This document shows, in pieces, positions 33,581 to 44,474 of a stretch of 64,000 bases of DNA. Made by a program: the position numbers and the translations under genes. This DNA comes from Oopsacas minuta (taxonomy: Eukaryota > Porifera > Hexactinellida > Lyssacinosida > Leucopsacidae). How positions within the stretch are numbered: the first letter of the stretch is position 1; every line of letters begins with the position of its first letter. The notes under the pieces are model-generated. The model made no database searches and had not been told where the DNA came from. It worked only from the letters and a program-made list of their open reading frames with translations. The DNA lies in assembly GCA_024704765.1 (NCBI GenBank), contig JAKMXF010000315.1, positions 145,445-209,444 on the forward strand, read 5' to 3'.

Positions 33581-35289
33581 TATTGAGGACAAAAAACAAT
33601 CGAGTATGGATGAGTTTCCCCAAAAACTGATACATTTGCTATTAGCACATACGTAAAATTAGGTTATTGTAGTACGTACATAATATTTGTCGTATGCACT
33701 ACTGAAACTTATAGATATTCTAATACAAGTACACCTCTCTAAATAACTGTTTAGATTTTTAGTAAGTACAATTATGTTCCTTATGTTCTCATAACTGGCA
33801 TTCCGATTATAAGAACAAGCAGGATATAAGAACATTAAGACTAATTCCGATGATGTTCATATAATCTGCATCCACTGCAACAATCATAATAAGTTTGTAA
33901 AATGCACCTTATATGAAATATAGATAATAGTTCAATGAGATCAATAATTATTCAAGGCAAAGTAAATATCTGTGCGGGATTCGCTTGTTCGAGCTGCAGG
34001 GCTTGGAACATCACGTGGCCGCATATGCTCAGCATTATGTAATCGTACGCTCCAAATAGATAAATGTCCTATACCGACCTTAGTTGATGGGACTTAGAGA
34101 ATCTTCAATGAGGACTAGTCCATCTAGCCGCCACTTCCTAGGAGGTCTATATAGACAAACATAATTTAAAGAAAATTCTGATATTGCTCTAATTAGACTA
34201 AGCTCGCCAAGAAGAGGTCACTCGATGGGTTTAGGAAAAATATTGAAAGTGGAATGTTATTAAATTTCTTAGTCATATTCCTAAGTTGATATGGAAAAAT
34301 ATCTCCAAGTGTTTCGGAAGTAGTACCCTCACTAATATTGTTCAGGAGCCTTGCAAGATAAAATATGGCAATTTTCATACATTTATCCACAATTATGAGC
34401 ACAAGGCACCAGACTAGAAGAGAAATTTGTAATCTTGACAAATCACTCACAAGCAAAAATGTGAAACTAGCAAATAGAAGCCCAATGACATTTCCTTTAG
34501 AATGAATTAATTATCTCGATAAACAGTTATTTTTCAAAAAAATTTAAATAAATAACAGGTTATAATAAGGATAAATTCATTGTATTATGATTCTTAACAG
34601 TAGCAAAATGAATGTCCAAAATATAAACTTTGCTACTTTATAGTTCTGGTTTACTTTTAGAGTTGGTTTCAGCTTCAGTTTTAGCTAACAGTTAGAACTC
34701 GAAACTCAGTTTACAGATGTTTTTCTGATTCCCCATAAGTAAAAACTTAAGTATAGCAGTTTACAAAATACTTTTCGAATTAGTCAAATTAAGGTTTTTT
34801 GTTTCTAAATTTTCACAGAAGTAGAAACAATAGGATGATGGAGGTGAAAATGCCTTGTTGGAGTTCCCCATTTATAAGAAAGGGTAAATACTGAAATTAT
34901 GAAAAGTGGGGGGCTAAGAACGCCACTGCATGGGATCTCAGGGATTAAATATCTTTCTACAAAAATATCATAAATTGTCATAATCAAGCATATGCAACAG
35001 TTATCGTAGTGACCATGGATGTCATAAGTTTGAAAATATCAACCATTAACTTGATAACATCTAATCCAGCGATTGGCAACTAATTTCACTCTTGCACACA
35101 CTATACTGAAAATACCACATTGTGTGGACCCCAGTTACCGTCTGGGGACCACCAAGTGATCTGTGTACGCCCAGGTTGGGAAACGCTGCCTTAATGTTAT
35201 GTAAACAATCTTACAGCCATATAAATATACCCTACTGACAATGCCCCAATAATACTGTTTGATTCCAGATATGAATATATGGACTTCCT
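33581..35289. other. Unassigned stretch with repeat fragments
   Basis: Holds the probable Tigger right end (to about 33878), a hydrophobic minus-strand open frame (34193-34456, IIVDKCMKIAIFYLARLLNN) that is a diverged copy of 27520-27690, one arm of the dispersed repeat (34570-34760) and a hAT-like end at 34928. 34990-35060 resembles part of the fold-back arm at 35660-35715. Confidence 0.4.
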
Positions 35290-36490
35290 GATCACTCATT
35301 CCATACACTATAGATATGGTATTGAATTGCTACGCGATGCATTTGGATCAGAGATACGTCAAGTAAGTCCAAAGGAATTCTATTAGTCAAGATAATTACC
35401 AATCTTAAACTTTGACACGAATAAATGGGTTGTTTATATTTGACATTGCTCATAGTATTCATCTGGAAAGTATTTACAGATAAAAATGTGGTCACCTAAT
35501 TGCTTAGTTAGCAAATTTATCCGAAAAATATTCCAGTTTTATAACTCGAAAATAGGAAATTACTACGTTTACGGTTTCAAAATATATACCATGGGATCGA
35601 AGCATGTTGCTGTACACAAGAAAATTTATCATTATATGTTTCGACCGTTCTAGAGTTATATTAGTGACCATGGATGGCATATATTTGCCAATATTCACCA
35701 GTAACATGATAATTTTAATGCTATGGCAAAATAATCTGCAGACATTCAGTATATACACTGCTTCTTATACCCTGATAACACATTTGAAATGACATCTCTG
35801 ATGATTATGACGCTTGAAAACAACAATCCATGATATAGTTGATGACTGAATAACATCTTTTTGGAGGTTCATATTAAAAGTTCTTTCAGGGAATGGGAAA
35901 TCACGTATACGAATATACGATATATCTGTGAGATGATTTGGCCATAGTCTTGAAGGTTATCAAGTTCAAGGTGGATATTGGAAAAATATGTCACCCAGGG
36001 CAAATACTATAGCTCTCGAACGCGAGAATTTCGGATGACAAAATTGGATATGATGAATAGCAACATCCTTCGATCCCATGTTGTAAAATTTGAAAACGTA
36101 AATGTGTACATTAACCTGAATCTAGTAGTGGAGTTTTAGTATAAATGGAAAAATATTATTTCAATTTCAATTGAAATTCAAATAATCTCCATTGTCAGTT
36201 TCAATTCACGTAGACAGCATTGGGTCAGTTCCTATTTACAGAGTTTGCAAACTGGAGTATTTTGGGGGTAATGTTGCTAAGTAAGCAATCAGATTACTGA
36301 AATAGGTGACAATGTGGACTATAAGTAATGTAAAACATCGACAATATATTTACTCGGGCCAAAATGTACCATATCAAATTATAGAATTTAATATAATTCT
36401 TTTGGACCGACTTAACTTATCCTTGATCCAAGGCCAGCTATCAACACCATTACCTAAGTGTATAGAATTCTATGGGGCTTCCTATAGTCC
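35290..36490. repeat. Fold-back element, ~1.2 kb
   Basis: The left half pairs with the right half as a diverged inverted repeat. Paired words include ATGGGATCGAAG near 35592 and its inverse near 36075, GTCCAAA.GAATT near 35368 and its inverse near 36395, and GCTTA.TTAGCAA near 35500 with its inverse near 36275. The centre is close to 35850. No coding sequence; arms about 550 bp with indels. Class unknown. Confidence 0.6.
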
Positions 36491-36665
36491 ATGGTTAGGC
36501 CATATAAGCTAGTGAACATGCCTTTATGATTTGAAAATATTGAAAAATCATGCATCCCTTAGATATGTTATAGTAACAAACGAAATAGAGGTGAAGAAAT
36601 TTCTAGAGAATTATTCCATAAATATTAAGATACTAATGAGGAGAAGGGAAAATATATTAACATAC

Positions 36666-37049
36666 TTGTTCCCTTAGATTCAGGTCTTCTGTTTCGAGTA
36701 CAGAATGCAAATTCTTCAAACCAGATATGGATATGTTTTTCCTAAGATTTTCAATAACTTCAATAGCATCAAGAGTAGTTAAACGTCGTGGAGAGTTGAT
36801 TAAGCTGTTATCTCTTGCCATGATAGGTATGAGGATTTCCCGGCCTCTTGTTCTCTGCCTGTTAGTGCTTTGGCATGACTCAGTCCTGGAAACTAGCGGA
36901 TAATTTCTTACACCTTGATAGTAAGAGGAATTAGTTGAAGAATTTCCGGAATAATTGGATGTGTTAGTAGTGCGGACGAAAGTAGGATCAGCAGAACTTT
37001 CTACATTTCTAAATCTTCGGGTAGCTAAATAATGAGAGCTTCGGCTCAT
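36666..37049 (-). CDS. Candidate first coding exon of an unidentified host gene
   Basis: Begins MSRSSHYLATRRFRNVESSA at 37049 and runs 128 codons to LNLREQ, followed at once by a donor GTATGT (36665 downward); the next in-frame stop is two codons later. The peptide is Ser/Arg/Asn-rich at first (TTNTSNYSGNSSTNSSYYQG) and then likely helical (TTLDAIEVIENLRKNISI). No transposon motif is present, codon use is unbiased, and the frame carries no lesions, unlike most of the surrounding sequence. It ends in phase 0. Downstream on the same strand lies the possible terminal exon 29289-29488, about 7 kb away, with the Tigger nest in the putative intron. The protein is not recognised. Confidence 0.5.
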
Positions 37050-38066
37050 ATTGAATCTATAGAATTATAATGTAAATAACGTCAACAATGATTGTATCGT
37101 ACAGTATACGAATACTCGATAAAGCTGCTATGATAAAAATATTGCTATGCAACTTGAAAACAGTGCTGGGGTAGAGTGAGACTGCATTTCATGGTTTCAC
37201 ACCTGGGTGGACAACAGGAAAAGTTACAACCTAGAATGGTAATCATTAGCTTAATTGAGTGAAGCAGGAAAAGGCACAAAGACAAATACACACCAAACCG
37301 CAATGTACAAGGCATAGGAAAAGGTTAAAACAGCAGCCGCAAATTATGTGATAGTCTAAATGAAGGTAGGCTGAAAATCAAAGCCCACACAATAGGAGTA
37401 GTGCTGTCAGGTCCCAGAAAATTAAATACAACGTATATATGAATGGATGCTCATTTCTAAGTATTTTACCTTTGCATTCTTGGGTTATTATTAAAATATA
37501 GTTAATCATAGCCTACTAATAAAATAAAAGCTGCTCAATTATTCATCAGGGTAGGCAAGTGGAGGAAATTCAAAATCCATAATAGCCCCAAAGGGCCGTT
37601 AGGAAAGTAAAGAGGTTGAAAAGGTTGGTGGACCCAGAATTATTTTTCAAGGAAAACAAAAAATAATTCATTCATGAAAAAATTCTGATCGAAATGACGA
37701 GAACTGTTAGCGTGATTGTATAAAAAAAATGCTCCTTCTTTCAGACATAATAGAAAGTGAATGGTTGATATATGCTCAGAATGTTGAAATACAAAATTAT
37801 CTAACATATTTACAGTACAAAATATAAGAATTGGTCATGATAATTTTGGCAATTTTCTGAGTTACAAAAGAGAGCAAGTGTGGTAAATACTTTGCCAAAA
37901 TCCATTTAATATCCTCTACCAACTAAAAATTAGAATGCTATTCCTCAGAGTTTCAATATTTTGTAATGAAAGTAAAATTTCTTTCATATGGCACAAATGT
38001 GTATACGAATTTTCAGAATTGAAGTCAATTTTTAAGTGGTATATTTTAAAATCGGATTCCGAAGTT
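37050..38066. other. Upstream flank of the minus-strand exon
   Basis: AT-rich and without recognisable genes. It would contain the promoter and 5' UTR of the minus-strand gene if that gene is real. Confidence 0.3.
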
Positions 38067-38456
38067 CAGGGCTGGAGTTGCTTAACCAAATTAAGGGGGT
38101 GGTTAAAACCTTTTAGAAATAGTGGTTACCTAGTTAACAGCTACAATTATTCTTTTACACAATCAATGATGTTTTGAGACTAAAATTAGAAATATCAAAG
38201 CTTAGTTATTAAATATATGCAATCGTGATACGAATATAATTTTCAAACCAGTTGAAATTTGAGAATATGGAACAAAATTAGAACATCTAATATTTACCGA
38301 ACTACCAGAATTCGCGTATATGGAATTCCGTACCTTTGCAATACTGTATATGGTGGAAATGACACTTTTCCGTTAACCGGATATGATTTTATCCTAGCAG
38401 TTAACTGAATAAAGCAGCGGTTGACCAATTAAGCCGACTAACCGAATCCAACCCTG
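38067..38456. mobile_element. hAT-type MITE, 390 bp
   Basis: The left end CAGGGCTGGAGTTGCTTAAC and, inverted, the right end CAGGGTTGGATTCGGTTAG share the CAGGGYTGGA terminus. GGTTAACC-like words recur inside. The flanks CGAAGTT and CAAAGTT agree at six of seven positions, possibly a worn 8-bp duplication. A solo end of the same type (CAGGGCTGGGATTGGTTAAC) is at 60113. No coding sequence. Confidence 0.6.
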
Positions 38457-38555
38457 CAAAGTTTTAACGTCAGTATTTAAGGAATATTGTGAATTTTTGA
38501 CCAATTATTTTTCTAAATAGTCATGATGGCTATAAAGAAATTTCCTAATGTACTA

Positions 38556-39890
38556 TCATGGCGTTCAATAAGTCTTGCGGGTCATGATATATCTTAGGAA
38601 TTAGTCAAGTAATATATTCAACTTTCATATATTATAAGCCCATATAGTTAAACTCAATATACTGAAAGTTTCAAGCTTATTCAATACAAATTATGAATTT
38701 TTGAGATAGGTACGTGTAGTCAATTTATACCCACTGTTGAATTTATGGCTTCAAAGGATGATTATTTCAACCTCAAATGGCGAGCTTACATAGAGTTTCG
38801 CACAATACTCAAGATCCAGCCCGTACAGATCTTCAGCGAGTTACAGGAGACATTGTGCGTGGATTGCCCTTCCAGATCTACTGTAGAGCGATGGGCTGTC
38901 CGTTTTAGCTCTGGTGATGCTGATGTCACAGATTTGCCTCGATCTGGGAGACCGGTATCCGCCACCACTTCAGAGAATATCGCACTCATTGAAAGTATGG
39001 TCATGGAAGACAAGTGCATTACTGTCAATCAGTTATAGCAAAGTATGGAGATTTCATCGGAGCTATTCATACAATTCTGACGACTGAGCTTGGCTACCGA
39101 TCGATTTGTGGGAAATGGGTCTCGCATAAGCTCAGTGAGAATCAAAGGTTGGCAAGACTGAATATTGCCAAGAAACTTTTGGAAACTTATGAGAACTGCG
39201 ATTCTAGACGCTTAACAGAGATTATTACTGGTGACGAGACGTGGGTGTACTATTCAACATCATATAGCAAGTATAAGAAGCAATCATGGTGAGGGGCGAC
39301 GAACACCCGGTGAAAATTTCTAGGCCCAACTACAGAAAACTTAAGATAATGTATACCATCTTCTTCAGTAGTCATGGAATTGTCTTGCAATTACCTTGTG
39401 AGAATGACAAAGCAGTTACTGCTACATTCTTTACAGAGCATGTGTTTCGAAACTTGATAAAGAATATAGAAAGTACCGTCCGAAAACCGGAACGAACTCG
39501 AAGAATGAAGATTTTGATTGATAACGCCAGGTCCCATACAGCTAGCTTACCAAAAATTTCTTGGATTTAGAAGGGTTAGAATTACTTCCCCATCCACCAT
39601 ACTCACTAGACCTAACACCCGTGTGATATTTGGCTATTCTCCAAGCTTAAAATCTACCTTCAAGGCAAAGATTTTAACATATTACAAGCTCTCGGAACGT
39701 GCTGTACCAGTACTTCATATCCATCCCCGAAGAAGAGTACAGAAATGTGTTTTACAAGTGGGTGGAAAGGTTCAAACCTTGTGTATCTGCAGGAGGGGAT
39801 TACTTTGAATAAATAATATAGTGAATTAGTGTGTATAGTGTTTGCATCATATTCTATGATATCACCCGCAAGACTTATTGAACGTCCTAG
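38556..39890 (+). mobile_element. Mariner transposon (CGTTCAATAAGT end type)
   Basis: A 1335-bp element. The inverted ends share CGTTCAATAAGTCTTGCGGGT, flanked by TA (38554-38555, 39891-39892). The element at 51243-52578 has almost the same length, and its ends share CGTTCAATAAGT, so both are branches of one lineage. Confidence 0.88.
38745..39808 (+). pseudogene. Mariner transposase, broken
   Basis: MASKDDYFNLKWRAYIEFRT starts the DNA-binding domain, with STVERWAVRF and DLPRSGRPVS as expected. A TAG at about 39038 and a shift lead to IHTILTTELGYRS and SENQRLARLNIAKKLLETYE. ITGDETWVYYST carries the first catalytic D and LIDNARSHTAS the second. The third site is damaged (PYSLDLTPV then stop). 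Shifts also occur near 39290 and 39550. Confidence 0.88.
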
Positions 39891-39912
39891 TAGTATGAAT
39901 TATGAATTGCTA

Positions 39913-40880
39913 TTAAATAAACCCACCATTGTTTTTAGTTACAGCCTTTATTCTGTCTAGTAAAGCCCCTTCCGCGGCACGTAGGACCTCTTGGGGAAAT
40001 TTTTGCCGTTCTGTTAGCAAAGAACTCTTCAAAGACTCAATAGTTTTGAGAGATTTACTACAGGCATTTGGTTTCGAGAATGGATCATACAGAATAATGG
40101 GTTTGAACTGGGCTGCAAGGAGGCCACTGTTCTTTACTGATAAACCTGGGATAATGCTATGAAACCAATTTTGAGTGGTATTTGCGGTATAGGCAGGGGC
40201 TCCATCTTGTTGAAAGACGAAGGAGCTCCTATTGAACATTATTGCCCTAAATTCTTCACAACCTGGTTCTAAAATCAACTCATCGTAGGTAGAAGCATTA
40301 TTTTTATCCCCGTTGGGGACAAAACTAGAGGTGTGCACCCACTAGCCGATATTCCTGCCCAAACCATCACTGACATGGTTTTTGTACCCGAGGGACATAT
40401 CTGAGCATTTTTTATTGCTGCATGTAGTGGTTGATATTATCCTGTCATTTTGACTCATCGAAACATCTTAGAATGTGAATATTTTCTCATCTGAAAACGA
40501 GATATTTTCCAGATCACTAGTTGCGTGTCGACCCATTTCCCCTTCATATCACAGTAGTTTCTTCTCTCTACCTGTTCGCTAAGGTAATGAACTTTCTTTA
40601 TCTTGTAAGATCGCATCCCTAAGGCGGTTTTTACAACTTTTCGGATTGAAAATTCGGAAACTTTGAGTTCTAGAGCCATTTTTTCTCATCGAACGATGTG
40701 GATTTCGACGAATCCGTTCCCTCAAAGCATTCTTGGTTGTGGAGTCCTTATTGAACGCGGACGACCACTTCTTGCCCTGTCTACAACTTCTCTGTTCTCC
40801 TTGTACCTACTTATAGTCTGATTTACAAACTTTCGCCTATTTCAAGGAAACTTCAACAATTTCATTATTCATGCATGTGT
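39913..40880 (-). pseudogene. Tc1-type transposase, broken
   Basis: The minus strand reads RERIRRNPHRSMRKMALELK near 40730-40660 (paired-type helix-turn-helix), then SIRKVVKTALGMRSYKIKK, and FSDEKIFTF (first D) followed by a stop. After more breaks 40338-39913 is open with FVFQQDGAPAYTANTTQNW (second D), a corrupted third site (the expected SPDLNPLDY is replaced by an out-of-family stretch) and the Tc1 C-terminus KTIESLKSSLLTERQKFPQE and LDRIKAVTKNNGGF. The element's ends were not found. It begins only 23 bp past the neighbouring mariner. Confidence 0.8.
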
Positions 40881-41127
40881 CCGCCCGGATTAGAATAATT
40901 CAATTATTCCACACCTCTCTTCATCAATCAGGAATATATTTTCAAAATCTGTTTATTAGGTGTTATTAAGTTAGATCCTTACAGTAAAGTATTAATATAA
41001 CTTAGATATGCTTGTATATACACTAATACATTGGTTATGCTTAAATGTTTGGGTACTCTAAATTGGGGACAGAACTTATATCGCAGCCGGTAGATACTTA
41101 CATATCAAAATAGGCTTTCAATATCAG

Positions 41128-41280
41128 GGTGGTCATTTGTTTGGGTTTTCTCTTGACAAACCAAATCGTCCAGCAAAAATAATCTTGGCACTTATGCTGG
41201 CTCTTCTTTTGGGACTTCTCGCTTTTGTTGCTATACTGATACAAATTTTTTCTTTGAATGCAGGAATACAATATGAACAG
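41128..41280 (+). CDS. Candidate host exon with a transmembrane helix
   Basis: An acceptor-like TTTCAATATCAG precedes 41128, and CAG|GTTAAT at 41280 is a donor, framing exactly 51 codons in phase 0 at both ends. The peptide GGHLFGFSLDKPNRPAKI is followed by a single strongly hydrophobic helix (LALMLALLLGLLAFVAILIQ). The hydrophobic stretch shows no lesions. I cannot assign a family and found no neighbouring exon. It could equally be a chance open stretch. Confidence 0.33.
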
Positions 41281-41639
41281 GTTAATTTATTTTGGAAAAT
41301 AGTTCCGTGCCTGAGATGGTTATATCTTCATGCCATGAATGACAATCTACAAAGTAATCAGATTCTTTTCACCAAAACTTTGAAAATCAAAGTATATTTT
41401 CCATCAAGCATCCAATCGAAAATGATCAGTATTGTGAGTTTTTCTTTTCTATAACCCAGTGCATCCTGTGAAGAACATTACGAACAATTGGAGCAGAAAA
41501 AAGATGAAGATGCTTAAATTTTTCATAAAGAAAAAGATACCGTTTGCAATGTATCTTGATCATATCTTGTAAACATCTATAAAACGAGCCCGAAGGAATG
41601 GTTACCCTTACCACAATATCATATGCAGCCCTGTACCCA

Positions 41640-42510
41640 ACAAACTTCGACAAATAAAGTTTCTCTTGCTTTGCAAATATTCACTGAAAATTTCCACTCT
41701 TACTGAGACAACAAGAAGCTCATGAAACAGCACGGTTCATTGCATTTGTTGACAAATTGTGGTCTATGTTGAATATTAGAGTCCTAGTGTTAGCATAATG
41801 AAAGATGATATGAACAGAGAGGTGTTTACTAATATAGACGATGCTAGATTAGAGTTCATGAGTTATATGGCTACCATGTTTAGCAAATAGATACCTCCTC
41901 AGGGTCCTAAACTACACGTGGAATGAGGCTTACCAGTGATACAAGCAATGCTCTACACATCACCCTTAATGGTTTAACCACACATATACAAAAGGTGGTC
42001 TCAGAAATGAGCAATGTTTTGACTGCTGAACTGCAAAGCGATCGTTTAGAAGGTGAATGATAAATGGATACTTTCAAGATGCCACCGACTTTATAGTTGT
42101 AGAGCGGTCATACCTATATTATTTCGCCAGATATATAACATGCAAGGAAAAAATCAATGTCGACAGCGAAAACGTGGAATATGTGGAGGAGTCAGAGTTT
42201 ACCACAATGCAATCATGTAGTAAACTCTGCCATCCAAGTTGAAGAACCTTTAGATCTTTTATTGTCTTGTTCTACTGGATTGCTGAGGGTATTTTGGAGT
42301 TCGGCTCTTATAGTATACCCGCACGTAATTCAGTTCTCCGCCGATTTGCTAAATGCTTTGGGAAGGCATCCACTAAGAAGGCAAACCAACAACTGCGGAT
42401 TGACAAGGAATCGAAATGCATAAAATACTGCGCATGTCAAATAGAATATGACTTAGCAGATCAACATATCGGACCAAAAATTTCAAATAATTTATTCATT
42501 TGGTGTTGAT
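41640..42510 (+). pseudogene. P-element/THAP9-like transposase relic
   Basis: Across several frames on the plus strand: KVSLALQIFTENFHS, then RFIAFVDKLWSMLNIR, DMNREVFTNIDDARLEFMSY, LTSDTSNALHITLNGLTTH and TAELQSDRLEG, followed by QDATDF and YLYYFARYI. Order and wording match the C-terminal half of P-element/THAP9 transposases, including the RLEG(x)FG(x)YRQ region and a C-terminal domain with CxxC. The THAP zinc finger and first part were not found. Heavily frameshifted, so old. Confidence 0.62.
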
Positions 42511-43066
42511 GAAGCCCTAAACATATGTATTATGTCAAATATTGCTACTTATCTGTGTCGATCGTGATGTCGAACCGTTACGTCGCAACCACTCCTTTAC
42601 CATTAGCCTTGTGTGAGTGAAGGATAGGATCTTAACCCTATAAAGGATCAATTGTATAATTCAGACCACAAAAAATGCGCTAGGAATCAAATTTCGTGCA
42701 TATATAACAAAAACATGGGATTGACTATATTTGGACGAGACTACGCCTTTTGTCAAAATCAGGGTGGGGAGTGAGTTTTTGAAACTTGAAATTTTCATTT
42801 TTGAATTCAACGCGAAGGATTGTGTTAGATTCCAAATTTTAGGACAAAAATATAGAATTGATCATACTTGCAGTCGTAAAATGTGCAGCCTATGCATTTT
42901 TGATTGTGGTTTGGCTTAGTCAAGACAAGAAAAATTAGTAGTAGGTGGTACAGGAAAGTGAAATCGAATGAAAAGTTGATATAATTCAATATCCCCTTGA
43001 ATATCTAAAGTAATGTGAAATTGAATGAACAAACTTCTTAGATGTCCAGAAACTCATTGAAAACGA
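42511..43066. other. Unassigned stretch
   Basis: AT-rich; no gene or repeat recognised. The open frame 42731-42919 has no family motif. Confidence 0.3.
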
Positions 43067-44368
43067 AGGGCATTCGAAAAGTTTTGCCGTTTGATATGAA
43101 ACCATTAATCTGTCGGATATTTTTCCGCATCCATCTTTTCAGACATATTGTATTACTCTACTTTGAAACTTTCATTCATTTATCTCTTCTACTTTCATAA
43201 ATGAAATAATTATAGTATACATGGCTTCTAAAATATCTCAATCTAAATCAGATCTCACAAAACGTGATTTTCGAGCAATGATTTTTATCTTATTCAAACT
43301 ACAGAAGACAAGAGTAGAAATCTATGAATCTTTCCAGGAACATTTCCCGAATCTAGTTCCTTCTCTAAGTACAGTTGAACGATGGTATAGGGAATTTATT
43401 GACGGAAGCTTTGTTCTTGAAGATGCCCCTCGTTCAGGAAGACTGAATATTTCACATAATGAAGAAAATGTTAACGAAATGCTAGATCTAATTACTAAAG
43501 ATCCTCATATTACGTACGCTCAGTTAGAGTATGAAACTGAGTATCATAGGGACAATTAATATCATTTTGCACAAAGAGCTTTGTGTCAGGAAGTTGTGTG
43601 CCCGATGGATCCCCCATTCTTTGAAATTACAGCAAAAACTATCCCGCATAGACTTTTGCAAATGTATGCTCAAAAAGTTTGCTACTGGAAGTTCAAGAGC
43701 TGTTGCTGAGATCCTTACAAGTAATCAGACATGGATATACCATTATGATCCAGAAACAAAGCGAATGTCAAAGGAGTGAGTTGAAGAAGATGCCCCACCT
43801 CCAACCAAAGTGCGGAGGGCTCGATCTGTTGGGAAACAAATATGGGCGATTATTTTCAGATCTACTGGGTTTATCGAGATTGTTGCTCTCGAGGATAGAA
43901 AGACCGTCACTGCCGACTGGTACACTACAGTGTGCCTACCCAAAGTCATCACAGCAATTGAGTCACAGGGGCAGAAGCCAGACATTACAGGAATTGTTCT
44001 TCATCAAGTAATGCATCATCGCATACAGCAATCAGAACTCGTGAGTTTTTGGAAATTCTGGACTCAAAACATTACCTCACCCATCCTACAGTCCTGATTT
44101 AGCCCCTTGCGACTTCTGGTTGTCCCTACACTCAAAGATCAATTAGGTGGGAGGAGATATTCGAAGAATAAGGAGTTGAGAGGAGCACTTTTCCAGGCGA
44201 TCGGAGACATAGCCAAAGAAGGGTGGAAAAAATGTTTTGATAATTGGTTTAGAAGAATGAAATAATGTGTAGATTATCAGGGAGAGTATTTGAAAAAATA
44301 TAATAGTCTATTATATGACTACTATCTGATATATCGGTCAATGTCAAAACGTTTGAGAGCCCCTCGTA
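43067..44368 (+). mobile_element. Mariner transposon, third type
   Basis: About 1.3 kb. The ends are imperfect inverted repeats: GGGCATTCGAAAAGTTTTG on the left and the inverse of GGGGCTCTCAAACGTTTTG on the right. TA is seen only on the right side (44367-44368 region). It contains one broken transposase gene on the plus strand. Confidence 0.65.
43221..44264 (+). pseudogene. Mariner transposase, broken
   Basis: MASKISQSKSDLTKRDFRAM begins a mariner DNA-binding domain (STVERWYREF, APRSGRLNIS). After a shift near 43545 it reads IGTINIILHKELCVRKLCA. The first catalytic site has decayed (LTSNQTWIYHY, usually TGDETW). A stop at about 43777 follows EPETKRMSKE. The second site is corrupted (VLHQVMHHR for the usual HHDNA), while the third, SYSPDLAPCDFWL near 44090, survives. 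Inactive. Confidence 0.82.
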
Positions 44369-44474
44369 GGTGCAGAAATGTGAGATTTAATGATTTAAAT
44401 TGTTTCTTGTTAGAATATTCGTTAATAAGTGCAGACATGTGAAAGTGAATGAAGAAACATTTTAAGTGTCATAA

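Larger units (their letters stand above)
29618..34928. mobile_element. Possible hAT element containing the Tigger nest
   Basis: The ends read CAATGGCGGAGCAAGAC at 29618 and, inverse, CAGTGGCGTTCTTAGCC at 34928, which are hAT-like. The flanking octamers CCTGGGAG and CATGGGAT agree at six of eight positions. No hAT transposase is recognisable inside, and everything from about 29.73 to 33.88 kb belongs to a Tigger element. This may be a non-autonomous hAT that was later invaded, or two unrelated solo ends. Confidence 0.35.
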
